DNA of 64,000 bases from Heterodera schachtii. Lineage: Eukaryota > Nematoda > Chromadorea > Rhabditida > Heteroderidae. The stretch spans positions 244,607 through 308,606 of the forward strand of contig SIJG01000124.1 of assembly GCA_023374025.1 (NCBI GenBank), read 5' to 3'. Numbering within the stretch: the first letter of the stretch is position 1; every line of letters starts with the position of its first letter. Of the stretch, positions 12,870 to 24,500 are shown piece by piece. The notes below the pieces were generated by a model. The model saw only the letters and a program-made list of their open reading frames with translations, was not told where the DNA came from and did not search any database. Position numbers and translations under genes: made by a program.

Positions 12870-13335
12870 TAGGGTTCTATGCACTAAAAATTGCCAAATA
12901 CGCGCATAAAATATGCAGTAAAACTTCCCAAATATCCTCTAAAACTCGAAAAATGCCCAAATATGCACTAAAATATGCCTTAAAAAATTGCCAAAAATGG
13001 TTTTTAGCCCTCAAAAAATGCCAAAAATAGTGTATGAATTAAGAATTGACTTTAAAACCCAAAACAAGGGTTAAGGAGCATTTTGTGAAATTGTAAAAAT
13101 ATTGAATTTCCATATTTATAAATTTTTATATATGCTAAAATACATATATTTTTTTCAAAAAGTTTTTACCAAATTTAAAAATTTTTCGATTTTAAGGGTG
13201 CATTTTTAAAAAAATTCAAAAAATTCGATTCTTAGGGTGTATTTTTCGCTTTTTTGCATTTTTCTTGTGAAAATTTGCCAAAAATGACCAAAATATGCTC
13301 TAAAAAAGCAAAAATGGCAAAATATGCATTTATAA
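12870..13335. mobile_element. Decayed hAT-like MITE hosting a nested MITE
   Basis: Starts TAGGGTTCTATGCACTAA and holds many TGCCAAAA/ATGCC motifs, the reverse-strand form of the TGCCTTTTT repeats in the 20762 and 28745 elements. Its right part (13190-13335, CTTAGGGTGTATTTTTCGC onward) matches 61186-61345. The right end is not clear: the sequence breaks at ATGCATTTATAA, exactly where the 13336 element inserted. Beyond the nested element (from 13864) I cannot find the expected complementary terminus. No TSD is assignable to this host element. Confidence 0.65.
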
Positions 13336-13638
13336 CAGGGTGCCGATCGGGAATTTTTCAAAATAAGAACACCAAAGACAAAAAATAAGATTTTAGGGTC
13401 AAAAATAAGAACATTTTGCAAAATTGCTTCAAATCAGTTATTTTTTAAATTTTTTCGATCAAAAATGTATTTAAATACTATATTTTTAGTCTCCCATTAT
13501 TTGTTTTAACAATTTTGGGGAGGAAATAGGCACATCATAAATTTCAGTGCATCCGGGATAAAACAATCAGATTTTTACGAATTTTTTTTTGCGGTGCATT
13601 TTTCCAAAAAATTTTTGGGGAATAAGCGGGGCGGAAGG

Positions 13639-13664
13639 CCGGCGGTGCCGATAGGCGCCGCCGG
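13639..13664. repeat. GC-rich hairpin cassette, first copy in the 13336 MITE
   Basis: Core GGCGGTGCCGATAGGCGCC in a perfect CCGG...CCGG context. Followed by GAAAATTTTTGAAAATTTGAG and a spacer that repeats with the next copy. Confidence 0.9.
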
Positions 13665-13773
13665 GAAAATTTTTGAAAATTTGAGTATACTTTGTTAACA
13701 GATTTTGTCCAAAAATTGTCCAAATTTTGTGATTCTGAGCCAATTTTTAAGAAAACAAAGTATTTTTGGGGTT

Positions 13774-13797
13774 CGGCGGTGCCGTTAGGCACCGCCG
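13774..13797. repeat. GC-rich hairpin cassette, second copy in the 13336 MITE
   Basis: Variant core GGCGGTGCCGTTAGGCACC. Both sides of the stem changed (C to A in GGCACC, with GGTGCC opposite), so the stem stays paired. Same orientation as the first copy. Confidence 0.88.
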
Positions 13798-13863
13798 TGG
13801 AAAATTTTGAAAATCTAAGTGACATTACGCCATATAAGAACAGATCGGCACCCTGATTTATAA

Positions 13864-14761
13864 TAAAGACGAATATATTTTATTTCTAATAAATTTATAA
13901 AATCTAAAAATTATACAACATTCTTTTAAGATTAAATTAAATAATCCAGGATATTAAATTTTTATGTAAATTTTGTAAAATTAAAACAAATCATTTAAAT
14001 AATAAAATTATATATACATAATAAAAACTTCAATTTTCAATAATTTTGCATATTAGCCTAGCTGAAACTGGACATATCTTTCTTCTGTGTTGCATTAGAT
14101 TAAATGAATTCATATTATGAAATAACATTCTTTTAAATAATTAAGTATAATTAAAAATTGATAAATATAAGGTTTTTTCAAAATGGAAAATCAATTAATC
14201 ACTTTAATAAAGATAAATATTTTAGTAAAGAAAACTGTAACAAAAATAGCATAAAGGAAAAAATTTATTTATTAAACATTCTAATTTTTTTATTTCTATT
14301 AAAAAATATGTTTTATAAAAGAAAACAAAAATAATTAAATTTTTGATAATACTTAGAAAAAGAATATCTATGAGATATTAGATGCTCAGTATAACAAAAT
14401 AAGTAGCCACGTTTATAAAAAAAGGTCATAAAGATAAAAGTATTGCGTTTTTTTCCATACCAATATTTTAACATTGTTATTTAAATTAATAATTTTTTCA
14501 CATTTTTTATTGAAATTTAAATTGAATTATTTTTTTGTTTTATTGTATTACCTTAATTTCTTAATTGTCAATATTATTGAGCATTTTTTTTTAATTTGAT
14601 TTTAGTGAACGATTATCAACCAGTACAGTGCACGAAGCTTTAGTAGCGACTTTTTTTGTCCTCCATTATTTATTTAAAAAGGAATGTTTTTTATTACTAA
14701 AATAATATAATGCGTTCAAAATCACCTTTATTGTGTTTTTTTAATTGTAAATTTATCTCAT
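13864..14761. other. AT block, A-rich then T-rich; inverted relative of 38.7-38.9 kb
   Basis: About 13860-14460 is A-rich, then the sequence turns T-rich. The stretch 14490-14660 (AAATTTAAATTGAATTATTT, ACCTTAATTTCTTAATTG, GAACGATTATCAACCAGTAC) aligns with the reverse complement of 38705-38865 with many substitutions and indels. No gene seen. Confidence 0.5.
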
Positions 14762-14859
14762 ACAATTAAAAGGTAGGTTTTTAAATGAAGATGACTAATA
14801 ATTTTGTATTTGTTTCTCGCCAATTCTTAAAAGTAGGGTTAAGCCCCGAGCCCTCTGGG
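14762..14859 (+). repeat. 98-bp perfect duplication, copy 2
   Basis: Identical to 7682-7779 with no mismatch. It includes the TSD CTTAAAAG and the first 26 bp of the 7754 MITE, then switches abruptly to unrelated sequence (CCCGTACCAAAAGAACG). No matching MITE right end follows. Confidence 0.95.
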
Positions 14860-15085
14860 CCCGTACCAAAAGAACGAGGTAAGGGTTAACCTACCCTCAG
14901 CTGCGGGTTAACCTACCCGTTACCCGTACTAAAAGAGCAACCCTGAGTTGAGGGTAACTTAACCCGGTTAACTAACCCTCAGCTGCGGGTAACTTTTTAA
15001 CCCGTACTAAAAGAATCCAGTAACTGGTTAGGTTACCCTCAGCTGCGGGTAACTTTTCAACCCGCACCCATGCCAGGGTAACAAC
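14860..15085 (+). repeat. Tandem-like repeats around ACCCTCAGCTGCGGGT
   Basis: Near-palindromic ACCCTCAGCTGCGGGTAAC occurs three times (CAGCTG near 14898, 14980 and 15040). Each lies near CCGTACTAAAAGA and multiple GGTTAACC/GGGTAACTT blocks. The organisation resembles the subterminal repeats of a DNA transposon. The only terminus visible is the TAGGGTTAAGCCCCGA of the 98-bp duplication immediately upstream. A right end was not found; CCAGGGTAAC at about 15073 may be part of it. Confidence 0.7.
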
Positions 15086-15549
15086 ATGAGCATTTTTTTT
15101 CAAAAATTCTGAAAAAATCAAAAAAAATGATATTAAAAAATTTCCTTTTGCTAGGTTGCACTATAAAGTCTGCTCTATTCAATGATATAAATTTCTTTAA
15201 AAATTTTTTGTTTTTCACTGCGCTAGGGATCATCAAAAATTTTGAAAATTTTTACTAATTTGTTTTTGTTGGTTTCTTGTCTAATTTACTTTTACCGGTT
15301 CAAAATAATGATTATTCGATTTTGGACAATTTTGTTCTCCTTTTTTGAAAAAATATTCGACCTTTGTAACATGAAATACCCACAAAAAGACACAATGTTT
15401 CGCGTTTAATAACTTTCCTTACAAGTAATATAATTAAACATTTTTGATATATTTCGATAGCTCTAAGTTTCCTCTATAAGTCTATAAAATTTCATAGAAT
15501 TTAATTAACTATTAAAATAGTTATGATTAGAAAAGTTATTTATTTTTTT
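15086..15549. other. AT-rich remnant with the GATAGCTCTA motif
   Basis: Low-complexity AT sequence. Around 15455-15480 it holds ATTTCGATAGCTCTAAGTTTCC, trimmed here to its core TCGATAGCTCTAAG. This is a degenerate copy of the recurrent AGCTATCGA motif found in several MITEs in the window. Probably the interior of a decayed element; no ends are recognised. Confidence 0.45.
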
Positions 15550-16740
15550 ATAATTTTATTTTTATACAACATGAATCATGTAATACCGAGGCAATTCATA
15601 GTATTCCATCGGGAATTGTGTTCTTTAAAGGTATACTTACAATTTAATTATTAAATATTTTCAATTTATAAAGGTCCTTTTTAATTACTAAAAACTAAAT
15701 ATTTTAATTGATTTATCTCTATCGTTTAGATTCCTTTTCCTCCTTTTCGCTATAATTTGATTTTTTTTTTTGAGTTGTACTAATTACATATTATATTATA
15801 TTTTTTTAATTCGTTTTTGTCTTAATTTATTATGCATTTTTGGTCTAATTTCATTTTCTTTTTTTAGTCAATAAAATANGTAATTTTGCTATCCGCTTTT
15901 AATTTTATATAATAATTTCTTTATAATAAATTAAATATTTTAATGCGGAAAATAATAATAATGCATAAGATACACATACACAGCTTAATTTAATTGCCTT
16001 TAATTTTGTAGAATTTAATAATGAATTATAGAATTATTAAGATTAGGTTCACATTCGATGTATTAAATTTAAAACATATTAAAATCTTCTTTATGAGATG
16101 CGAATTTGGTAAATCATTATATTCTTTCTTTAAAAAATTTATCATCTTTTTTGTTGATTATGATTTCAGTTCTAATTCATATTACGATTTTTAGACTTAA
16201 CTCATCAAGAGCTTACGAATGATACCAAATTTGTCCGAATTTGATCGTTTTAAAAGGTCAGGAACCCCCTTTTTCCCTCAATTTTTATCTCCCTTTTCTC
16301 TCACTCTCTCTTTTTTTTCTCTCTCTCTTTTCTCTCTATTTCTCACTCTCTCTCTTCCTCTCATCCTTCTTTCAACAAATATCTACTAATTAATCTTTTA
16401 CTTGAAAATATAATTTTAAACAATAGTTTTAACTCTAATTGGTGAAGAACGAACAGCCCAGAGTACTCTTTAAAATATTTTTTTGATTAAATACGTTTAA
16501 TTTTAATTTTCGAAAATAAAGCTAAACTTCAATCTAAACTTTAATAAAATTTAAAATGTGAATATTTATAGAAATAAATAGATTTAATTTACGGTAAAAA
16601 ATCTAAAAAAAGGGAATCAAAGAATTTAAATCACAAAATGTTGTCTGAAAATTACTAAATTTACTACGCAATTTTTGTTCTTCATGATTTCTCTACTTTA
16701 TTAAAATTCATTCTTATTTTTGCTAAATTTAAAAATAAAC
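15550..16740 (+). repeat. Long direct duplication, copy 2
   Basis: Collinear with 4230-5885 except for lacking about 450 bp (counterpart of 5056-5507) at roughly 16366, where the CT-rich tract joins TTTCAACAAATATC directly. The single ambiguous base of the window (15879) lies in this copy. The many 1-bp differences cluster in homopolymers, so some may be sequencing or assembly error. Confidence 0.9.
16297..16366 (+). repeat. CT-rich microsatellite, copy 2
   Basis: Impure CT repeat in duplication copy 2, shorter than its paralog at 4963-5058 and ending at the breakpoint of the 450-bp length difference. Confidence 0.88.
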
Positions 16741-17060
16741 AAATATACGTTTGAATACTTTTTATGTATTATAAAAAGGTTTAAGAAAATGCAAAAACTA
16801 TCGAAAAATTTACCCCAAAATAAGACTTTTCCGCCAATGCTTCTAAATAAGAGTGCAAAAATGCGATGTAAATGAATTGAGGTGATTTTAACAAACAAAA
16901 ACTGGTATTAGGGTCCGAATGCTGGGCTTTTTCAAAACCGGATCCCGACCTTTTGCTAATAACTAGAAAGTTTGGGTCAAATGTTCTTAAAATTAGTGAA
17001 ACGAAAAAATTCTTAGACATTTGTTAGCGGTGCTTCTCGGCACCACTGAAACCCAAATCT
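16741..17060. other. Probable decayed DNA-transposon fragment
   Basis: A GC-richer stretch after the duplication. TAGGGTCCGAATGCTGGG near 16908 has the look of a hAT left terminus. AGCGGTGCTTCTCGGCACC at about 17026-17045 is an imperfect hairpin resembling a decayed version of the GC-rich cassette. No matching right end or TSD found, so the assignment is tentative. Confidence 0.35.
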
Positions 17061-18330
17061 CCCATATTATTTTTGGTATTATTTGGTAAATTTTTAATTA
17101 AATATTTAAATTATCAGCATTTATTTCCTGCAACTAACTGGATTTGGACGCGTCTAACACTAATTTTACTATGAAGGAAGGAAGGAAAAAACTACAAAAC
17201 ACTAAACATTAAAAAAGCTAAAAACCGTGCAATGTGAAAGCATAGAAATCCTAAAAAATTATTAATGCATTAATCAGAATTAAGAAACGTTCGAACAAAC
17301 TTGAAAATTTCATTAAAAAATTATTATGATTTTATTTTTGTTCAATCTCTTTTAAACTTCACTATATTTTTGAGATTTTAAAGAAAAAGATAATTTGAGC
17401 TAAAAATATAAAATATGCCAAAATTTGTCTCAAAATACAAAACAAAAACTCTCTTTCGCTGCTCCTTCACGTTTAACCCCAAAATTCGAACCTTTTATGA
17501 AAAAAAAATTTCAAAAAAATTTTGAATTTTGGGTTAAGAGTTCAGAAATTAGTCAAATAGAGTTCATATTCATGAAGCGACCCAGAAAACCTCTAGAAAC
17601 ACGTTTTTAGCATTAAAAACGAAAAATTTTAGATTAATATTTTTTTATCAATAATTTATTTTTATATTACTTATTTTTCTTTCTCGAGTCCAAATATTTT
17701 ATCCTTTCGCTTTTTTACAGATGGCACACCTTTTTAAGTTTAATATTTCCTATAATGTATTTTCAATGTTTGTCATCTGGTCTTATTTAAATTGTTTTTA
17801 ACGTAAAATTATACATATTTTATGTTTTTTAACTCTATTTTATTTAAGTTTTTATTTCAGTTTTATTTATTATTGTTCTTCAAGAAATAAATGTTTTAGT
17901 TTTTCGTTGAATTAATTTGAAAAGGTTAAAAATTTATATTTGGATATAATTGACGAATTTTATTCATTTCATTTAAGACAGTAAAAATGTAACCGGGTTA
18001 AAAATATATAATAAAATTATGAAAAACTGTTTACGGGGCTACAATCTAGTTTAAACATTTTTTTCAAAAATTTCTTATTAAAATGTATAATTTTTATTTT
18101 TGTTTTGTGCTTTTTATATTAATTGAAAATTAAATTACATTTTCTTAACAATATCATTCAGCTTTAATTATTGTTCTTGTAGTGACTGTGAAATTCAGGT
18201 ATTGGTTGAATAAACAAAATCAATATAGACGTACATATTAAGATTATTTATTTTTCATTAGCAAAATACATTTATTTCAATTAAATGTTATTATTTTTTT
18301 ACTAGTAGTTGTTTATTTCATATTAAAACG
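17061..18330. other. AT-rich block with one inverted pair
   Basis: Mixed, then T-rich. A local inverted pair at 17474-17537 (AACCCCAAAATTC against GAATTTTGGGTT) could form a hairpin. GGAAGGAAGG near 17175 is a short microsatellite. No gene seen. Confidence 0.5.
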
Positions 18331-18660
18331 TTACTTATTAACTTCGATATTAAATTTTTTAATATTTAAATTGTTACAATTATCTTGCTTCATCTCAAGT
18401 GAGACATGTATACAATTCCAATTCATTTTAGGTAAATTTGTTTGTTTAGTAAGAAATTCTATTAAAATAAATGCAATACAGATTTTACTCAGTCGTTTTA
18501 TTAGCATTTTACAAATTATTAATTGGACCATATTATTCGAAAGCTCTTGCGATTTTCTTCAAAATGGCTCGTCTGGAAAAATTATTCATATGCGGAAAAA
18601 ATGCTATTTAAACAAATATTACTTAATTTACCAAATTTAATTTAAACTAAATTTTCTTTT
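18331..18660. other. Open segment of unclear coding status
   Basis: About 300 bp less AT-rich than its surroundings and open on both strands. The + strand is open for 89 codons (18371-18640). On the - strand a short ATG frame reads MNNFSRRAILKKIARAFE before a stop. Neither frame resembles a known family, and the overlap argues that at most one is real. There is no initiation or splice context that decides. Possibly an exon relic. Confidence 0.15.
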
Positions 18661-20753
18661 AACTCAAGTTTTTTTCGAATTAATTACTGCCGTCGACAAA
18701 TTGTTGTATGATTAAAAATAATAAAAATATTATAATATGCTAAAAGTTAGCTTTTAAATGAATTAAAAATACTGCAAAGGAAATATATTTAAATAAAAAT
18801 AGTAGAAAAATTAAAAATAACAGACAAGAAAAAACTTTTGATAAAATAATAATTTTAAATCAAATATAATTTAAAAACCCTCTAATTTTGGCAAATATAA
18901 AAGAAAATAAAAAACATTTAAAATGAGTTATGACAAATTTATAGGTTTCATTAACTAAGAAATAAAAAATTTAAAATTCTAAAAGCATCATATTAATGAA
19001 TTAAGTAATAAAAGGACTCAAACCAGCAAAAAACAATTAATAAATGAAAATATTAAAAAATAATGGATGAAAATAAAAAATTAAAAAGAAGTGTGATTTA
19101 AAATTATAAGGTTCAAAAACAAGCAAAACCAAAAGGCTTTGGTTAAAAAAAAAGTTCGTTTCCAATAAATGAAAAAAACAAAAATATTGGAACAAAAAAC
19201 AAAAATTTTTAATTAATAATAAATGTGATATAGTCAATGTTAATTTAATCTATTAAATATTTCATTTAATTTTTAATAAAGAATTATCAAATTTAGCAAT
19301 ATAAATATTAAAATTATCATCCAAATCTTATTATGTTGCAAAACAATCCGTAACAATCGAGGTTTCATTTTTATCGTCAAAATTTCTAGTAATTAATTCA
19401 ATGAATAAATCAAGTCTCCATCATACAAATGACTCGGCGAAGATATATAGCAAAACAAAATAAATACAAAATAATTATTTATTAATTGAGACTAAATTGT
19501 CTGAGGTTTTAATATACATTTAATAAATTATAACCTTAATTAACATCCGAATAAATGAGAAATAGTTTAATAGATAAAAGGAATTATTAGTTTATTAGAA
19601 AATTAGTCAAAAATGAACGAAAATGAATGTAAAGAAAAAAATAAATATATAAAAATTTTCGTGTCAACGAACCACATTCCAAATAATGAGTTTTGGATTG
19701 CGTTAGTAAGTAAAATTTACACATAAATAAATTAAATTAAATTTTATTATAAACAAAAATATAAATAATTTTATAGAATTAACCTTTATAAATTAATATC
19801 AAAGAAGGTCTTTGCAATAAAAATAAAACACTAAATTACTTAATTTACTGCAAATATTAATTTTTTATTATCCAAACTGAATCGCACGCCGCTTTTTAGG
19901 TAACATCTATTACGCCATGCTTGATATTATATGCAAATATGAAGACAAATAAATAAATTCTAATGATTTACTAAATTATAATAAAATTAATTGATATCCA
20001 AATAATTTTATTTTTATTCAAAGAAATGCATTTAAAAGAAGTAATAAATTGTTCACCATCAAAATTTAAATTATGAAAATATTCTGTTATAGATTTTTTA
20101 TATAAAAAGAGTTAAAAATTCAAGTTAAGATAACTTTAAAAATTCTACTTTTTTATGTCAATTATATTTAATGAATTTATATTAAATTATTATAGTTATA
20201 AAAATCATCCTAAAATTATAAGGTGAAAATTTGTTATTGTATTTTAATTAAGCTCCGTATAAGACAAATTTATTTATTTTTTTAATTAAAATAATTAAGA
20301 CTTGCATAAAGTAGTTTGTTCTCATGTTATAACAAATTACTTTTTAATCACATAAAATAAATTTTTTTACAAGTATTCTCAAAATGAATTACTAAAATAA
20401 ATTAAATGCAAAAAAATGACCTAAAAGATTCAAAATATTTGCTTGATAACGCCTATCGCAATCGATATAACGAGATGAAGCCATATATATAATTATTTTT
20501 ATTATTTTCTTTGCAATTTAGATCATCAATAATTAGAAATCACATTTAATTTATTTAATATGTAAATAAAATTTTTTAGTGAAAATCACAAAAGTAATCA
20601 TTTAGATTTTTTATGTCCCTATATATAGACAATTAATACCTCAGTTGTTTGCGATAAAACGAATTTCATGACTTAAAAAATAATAATTTTTTAATGAAAC
20701 CTAAAAATGTTAATTGATTTATTTGGTTTGACAAGTCAATAATTTAAATATTA
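18661..20753. other. A-rich block; older copy of sequence near 25.1-25.8 kb
   Basis: Long A-rich stretch. Two parts align directly with sequence 5.7 kb downstream: 19433-19600 (CTCGGCGAAGATATATAGC; AATACAAAATAATTATTT) with 25133-25300, and 19740-19830 (GAATTAACCTTTATAAATT; GATATC-like AATATCAAAGAAGG) with 25690-25790. Similarity is clear but eroded. No gene seen. Confidence 0.5.
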
Positions 20754-20761
20754 CCAATAAC

Positions 20762-21545
20762 TAGAGACCGACTTTTGAGGCATATGCCTTTTTTTTCTGC
20801 GCATTAGTTCTGATATATTAAGCATAAATAACACATTTTCCGCTTGGTTTGAGGCTTCTACGTTGACTTTTATTATGCCTTTTTCGGGATTTTCGTGCCT
20901 TAAATGCCTTTTTTGGCATTTTTCCCTTTTGGTGCCTTTTTTGGCGTTTTTTCCGAAAAATTCCATAAAATAATGCAATAAAATTGGGAAAATACACCCC
21001 CTAAGAAATGATTTGAAATTTTTTCAAAAACTTGGCCATCGCCGCTCACATTGGCTTTACATTCTTTGTAAAGGATATTGATATGTCAAAAAGGAAAAGC
21101 TTCATATCTCGGCCAGAAGCTTCATTTAGCAAAAATAAAAAAAATTTTATAATACAAAGGGGGGGTAATCTACCTACCCTGTAAGTTTCATTCGGAAGTC
21201 CCACCGTCACTTGGGTACCTCTCCTTTGTAAGAATTGAAAATTTTCCTAAAAAATTGATCGCCAAAATTTCATTTTTTTCTTGATAATAAATTTTAGGTT
21301 TAAAAATTTTCCTTCTTCGAAAAACAATTTAAAATATTTAATAATCTTTTAAATGACCAAAATTAATTTTTTGGTTAACTTTTACATGTTTTTGCTCCCT
21401 AAAAATCTTTAATAAAAAAATTTTAAATGCCTTTTTTCATGCCTTTTTCGGAATTTTCGTGCCTTTTCATGCCTTTTTTTCAATTTTTTCGTTCCTTTTA
21501 TAGTGCCTTTTTCGCGATTTTTGGTGCCTTTTTAGTCGGTCTCTA
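20762..21545. mobile_element. hAT-type MITE (TIR TAGAGACCGACT), 784 bp
   Basis: Begins TAGAGACCGACTTTTGAGGC and ends with its near-perfect complement (GCCTTTTTAGTCGGTCTCTA), bounded by perfect CCAATAAC duplications (20754-20761 and 21546-21553). Many TGCCTTTTT motifs lie in both subterminal zones; hAT transposases commonly bind short subterminal repeats. The interior is homologous to the 28745 element: TTCCGCTTGGTTTG, CTACG.TGACTTTTAT and AATACACCCCCTAAG are shared. About 190 bp at roughly 21037-21228 has no counterpart there and looks like a nested insertion. No transposase frame. Confidence 0.95.
21037..21228. other. Insertion within the 20762 MITE
   Basis: Present in the 20762 element but absent from the homologous interior of the 28745 element, which joins TTTTTTCGAAAA to the continuation directly. 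GC-richer, with TCTCGGCCAGAAGC and CCCACCGTCACTTGGG. A short imperfect inverted pair, ACAAAGGGGGG near 21154 against CTCCTTTGT near 21222, may mark a smaller insertion inside it. Origin unknown. Confidence 0.5.
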
Positions 21546-21553
21546 CCAATAAC

Positions 21554-24500
21554 AAACAAATTAAGGAATTGAATGATTATTATTACATCTTTAATTTATA
21601 TTTTACTGATGCCGAGATTGTACATGTTTAGAAGGCACAAAAAAGTCATGGATGCTGGAAGATGCTAATAATACAATAAAAAATGTTAATTATTTCACAT
21701 AATAAGTAGACATTAATGTAGGATCAACAATCCTGGATAATATAGCAGGGCCATCATCTTCAGTGGCATTTCTAATTTCAAAACCTTACAGCACAAAATT
21801 AATAATTAACAGATATAATTATGTGTTTTATATATTTTGTATAGCGAAATAACAACTAACTAAAATGATACAAATTTATTTAAAAATATATAGCCTATGA
21901 ATTAAAAATAAAAATAAAATGCCTATCAAATAAAAAAATCATTCCTCTTTTCGTTCACGCGATATATAAATTTGTAAAAATAAAAATAGATAAAATTAAA
22001 AATATAATAATTATCGTATGCGTAAAAAATTAATTGATATATGCAACAATTTATTTTACAGGAATAAAATCTTTTATTAAGCGAAAAATTTTAAGTCAGA
22101 CATGAACGATTTTGATTATCATGAAGATCTCATGAATTAAATAATAATTAAACCAAAGAATGAAAATAAATAAAAACAAAACATTTTTAAATAAATTTAA
22201 AAAAAAGAAGAAAAATAAAGAAAAATAAAGTCAAATAATTAAAAACTATGAATAAACCATAAAAATAATTATTAATTATACATTGAGCAACAGAAATAGA
22301 TGCTTACAAAGCTAAAATAACAAAATAATTATTTTGAAAAGAGATATAGCCGACCTAAATTTATAATTTAAAATTATAAAAAATGAAACACTTTGTTTGA
22401 CATGGAGAAAGCAGCGTCAGTTGCAAACAAGAGAAAAATAAAACTATTCGGCTATTTGTATAAATGTATATAAAAAGCAAAAATAAAAACCGAATTTATT
22501 TAATAAATCTTTTAATTAAATATTGCAAATAAGCATTACTGAAGCGACAAACATCACTTATTATTTAAAAATTGCGATTATTCTAATAACTAAACGCACA
22601 GTAAAAATAAAGTCCAACGAATATAATAATTATTACTCAAAACATTTAATAGCTATTGTTATATTTTTAAAATGAAACCAAATTTTTTCAATTATCTAAT
22701 AAAATTAAATACAAACAATCTCCTATAAAAAAGTCTTACATGAATCGAAATTTACTAACAAATATAATAAAATAATTAAGTTTTAAGAAATTAATAATCA
22801 ATTTTAAATTAAACAAAAAAAATTTTAGTCAAAAGTAACAGCATGCAATATTCTTAAGTGTTGCTTCAGTGCGAGTTGCTTTAAAAATATAAATGAATAT
22901 ACCAAAAATCAAAAAACAAGGAAGAAGAATACCTTTGAGGTGGAGAACTATGAAAATTAGTTACTTTTGAGAATTAAATCTTAAAATATTATTTTTTATT
23001 TAAATACAAATCATAAACACATATAAAAATCTAAAATATTTACATAATTTTGAAAAAAAATGTTCTTAAAAAATAACTTACATAGTCACCAACAATAAAT
23101 GTGTAAAATTTGGCTAATACTAAAACTTATAAAATGATGAAAAGATAATTTTTTGAGAATAAAATAATTTGTATTAATTATGAAAACAATGGAAAATAAT
23201 AAAAGAAAAGGTTAATTAAAGAATTAAATAAATAAATAGAACTCATTAATTGTATAAAATACAAAATTAAAATTATTAAGATAATAGGGTGAACAATATT
23301 AAAATAAAAAATAGTCAAATAAGTCATAAAAATTGATGCAGAAGCATTGAAAAATTTACATTTTCATTAATATATTAAAAACGGTAATTATGTTTTTTCT
23401 TAGTAAGAAAATTAATATAAATTGACATTGAGACAATATTTGTTAGATTTAAAGCAAATAAAGATTGCTTGCTAAAATTATGAAATTATTAATAAATCAT
23501 TTAAAGAAAACAAAGCCGAGTTTATAATAATTGAAAATTAATTTAGCTCCTAAAAAAAATAAATTGATATTATTGTTTTAAAGATTTACGAACATCAAAA
23601 GTCTTATAACGTCGCAAATTTAGATTCCAAAATAAACCAATTTTATTAAAATTTTGTCATTCTTTTTATGTATTTTGCTTACAGAAGTATAAAAAAATAA
23701 ACATATAGAATAAATTTATAATGCAAAAAAAAACAAAAAAATCTGTAACCCAATTTTGATTAAATAATTAAATATTTATAAAATTAAAAATAACAACAAC
23801 AAAAGAAACTTAAATTCTAATAAAATCGATTATATAATGGTCCTTAGTGATATTACTTAAGCGACGAATAACGGCGCGAAGTATAATATTGATTTTTAAA
23901 TAAAATGATATTAATTATTTGCCTTAATAAATTAAAGCATTCAAAATATTATCATTTAAAAAAATTCTTTACTCAAGAAATATTTATACTATTAGATTAT
24001 GAAATTTTTAAAAAGTTGAAATAATTAAAAAAAAATTTAAGATACTGATAATTTATTTTAAAATTATTTAATAAAATAATATTCATGAGTGAATTGAACC
24101 AAAAAAACAACTTTTAAATATTCGGAAAATTTTTCAAAGGAGCAGGTCCGTCGATTTCCCAACAAAAAAAATTTACAAACAAGAAATTAAAAAATAAAAT
24201 AAAATTTAATTTAAATTATGATTAAAAAACTAATTATATAACTGTATTTATAATTAATTAAAAGTTCATAAAAATATTAATAAAATAAACAAAAAATTCG
24301 TATATAAATAAATAAAATAATTAACAATGATCAAATTATTTCTTTATTTGAAATTTAAGAAATTTAAAATTCATTAAAAATTCTTTAAAAATTCTCAAGA
24401 ATTAAATAAATGACGACAGAAAAAAAAAGTAAAATAAACTAACATTTGTGAAATTATAATAATAAAAAAACGTATTAAGGTTTCTGTGGTTAAATAAAAA

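Larger units (their letters stand above)
13336..13855. mobile_element. hAT-type MITE (TIR CAGGGTGCCGATC), 520 bp, nested
   Basis: Begins CAGGGTGCCGATC and ends GATCGGCACCCTG, with the perfect 8-bp TSD ATTTATAA on both sides (13328-13335 and 13856-13863). It inserted into the TGCC-rich element starting at 12870. Two GC-rich hairpin cassettes lie 135 bp apart (13639 and 13774), each followed by related AT-rich spacer containing TTTTGTGATTnTGAGCCA. No transposase. Sequence at 8630-8730 matches its left part in reverse orientation. Confidence 0.95.

Noticed and set aside
13544..13825. 93-codon - strand frame with RRRLSAPPA
   Set aside because: It lies wholly inside the 13336 MITE, and its distinctive residues are the hairpin cassette read in one frame. 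The 37265-37561 frame contains RRLSAPP for the same reason.
18331..18640. 89-codon + strand gene
   Set aside because: It overlaps an equally plausible - strand frame, has no start or splice context, and residues are mostly Ile/Leu/Phe/Cys as expected from composition. Left as an open segment of unclear status.
21690..21785. GNAT acetyltransferase start
   Set aside because: IRNATEDDGPAI looks like the family's opening, but 12 residues without a downstream acetyl-CoA loop or continuing frame cannot support the call. Kept only as a nameless exon candidate.
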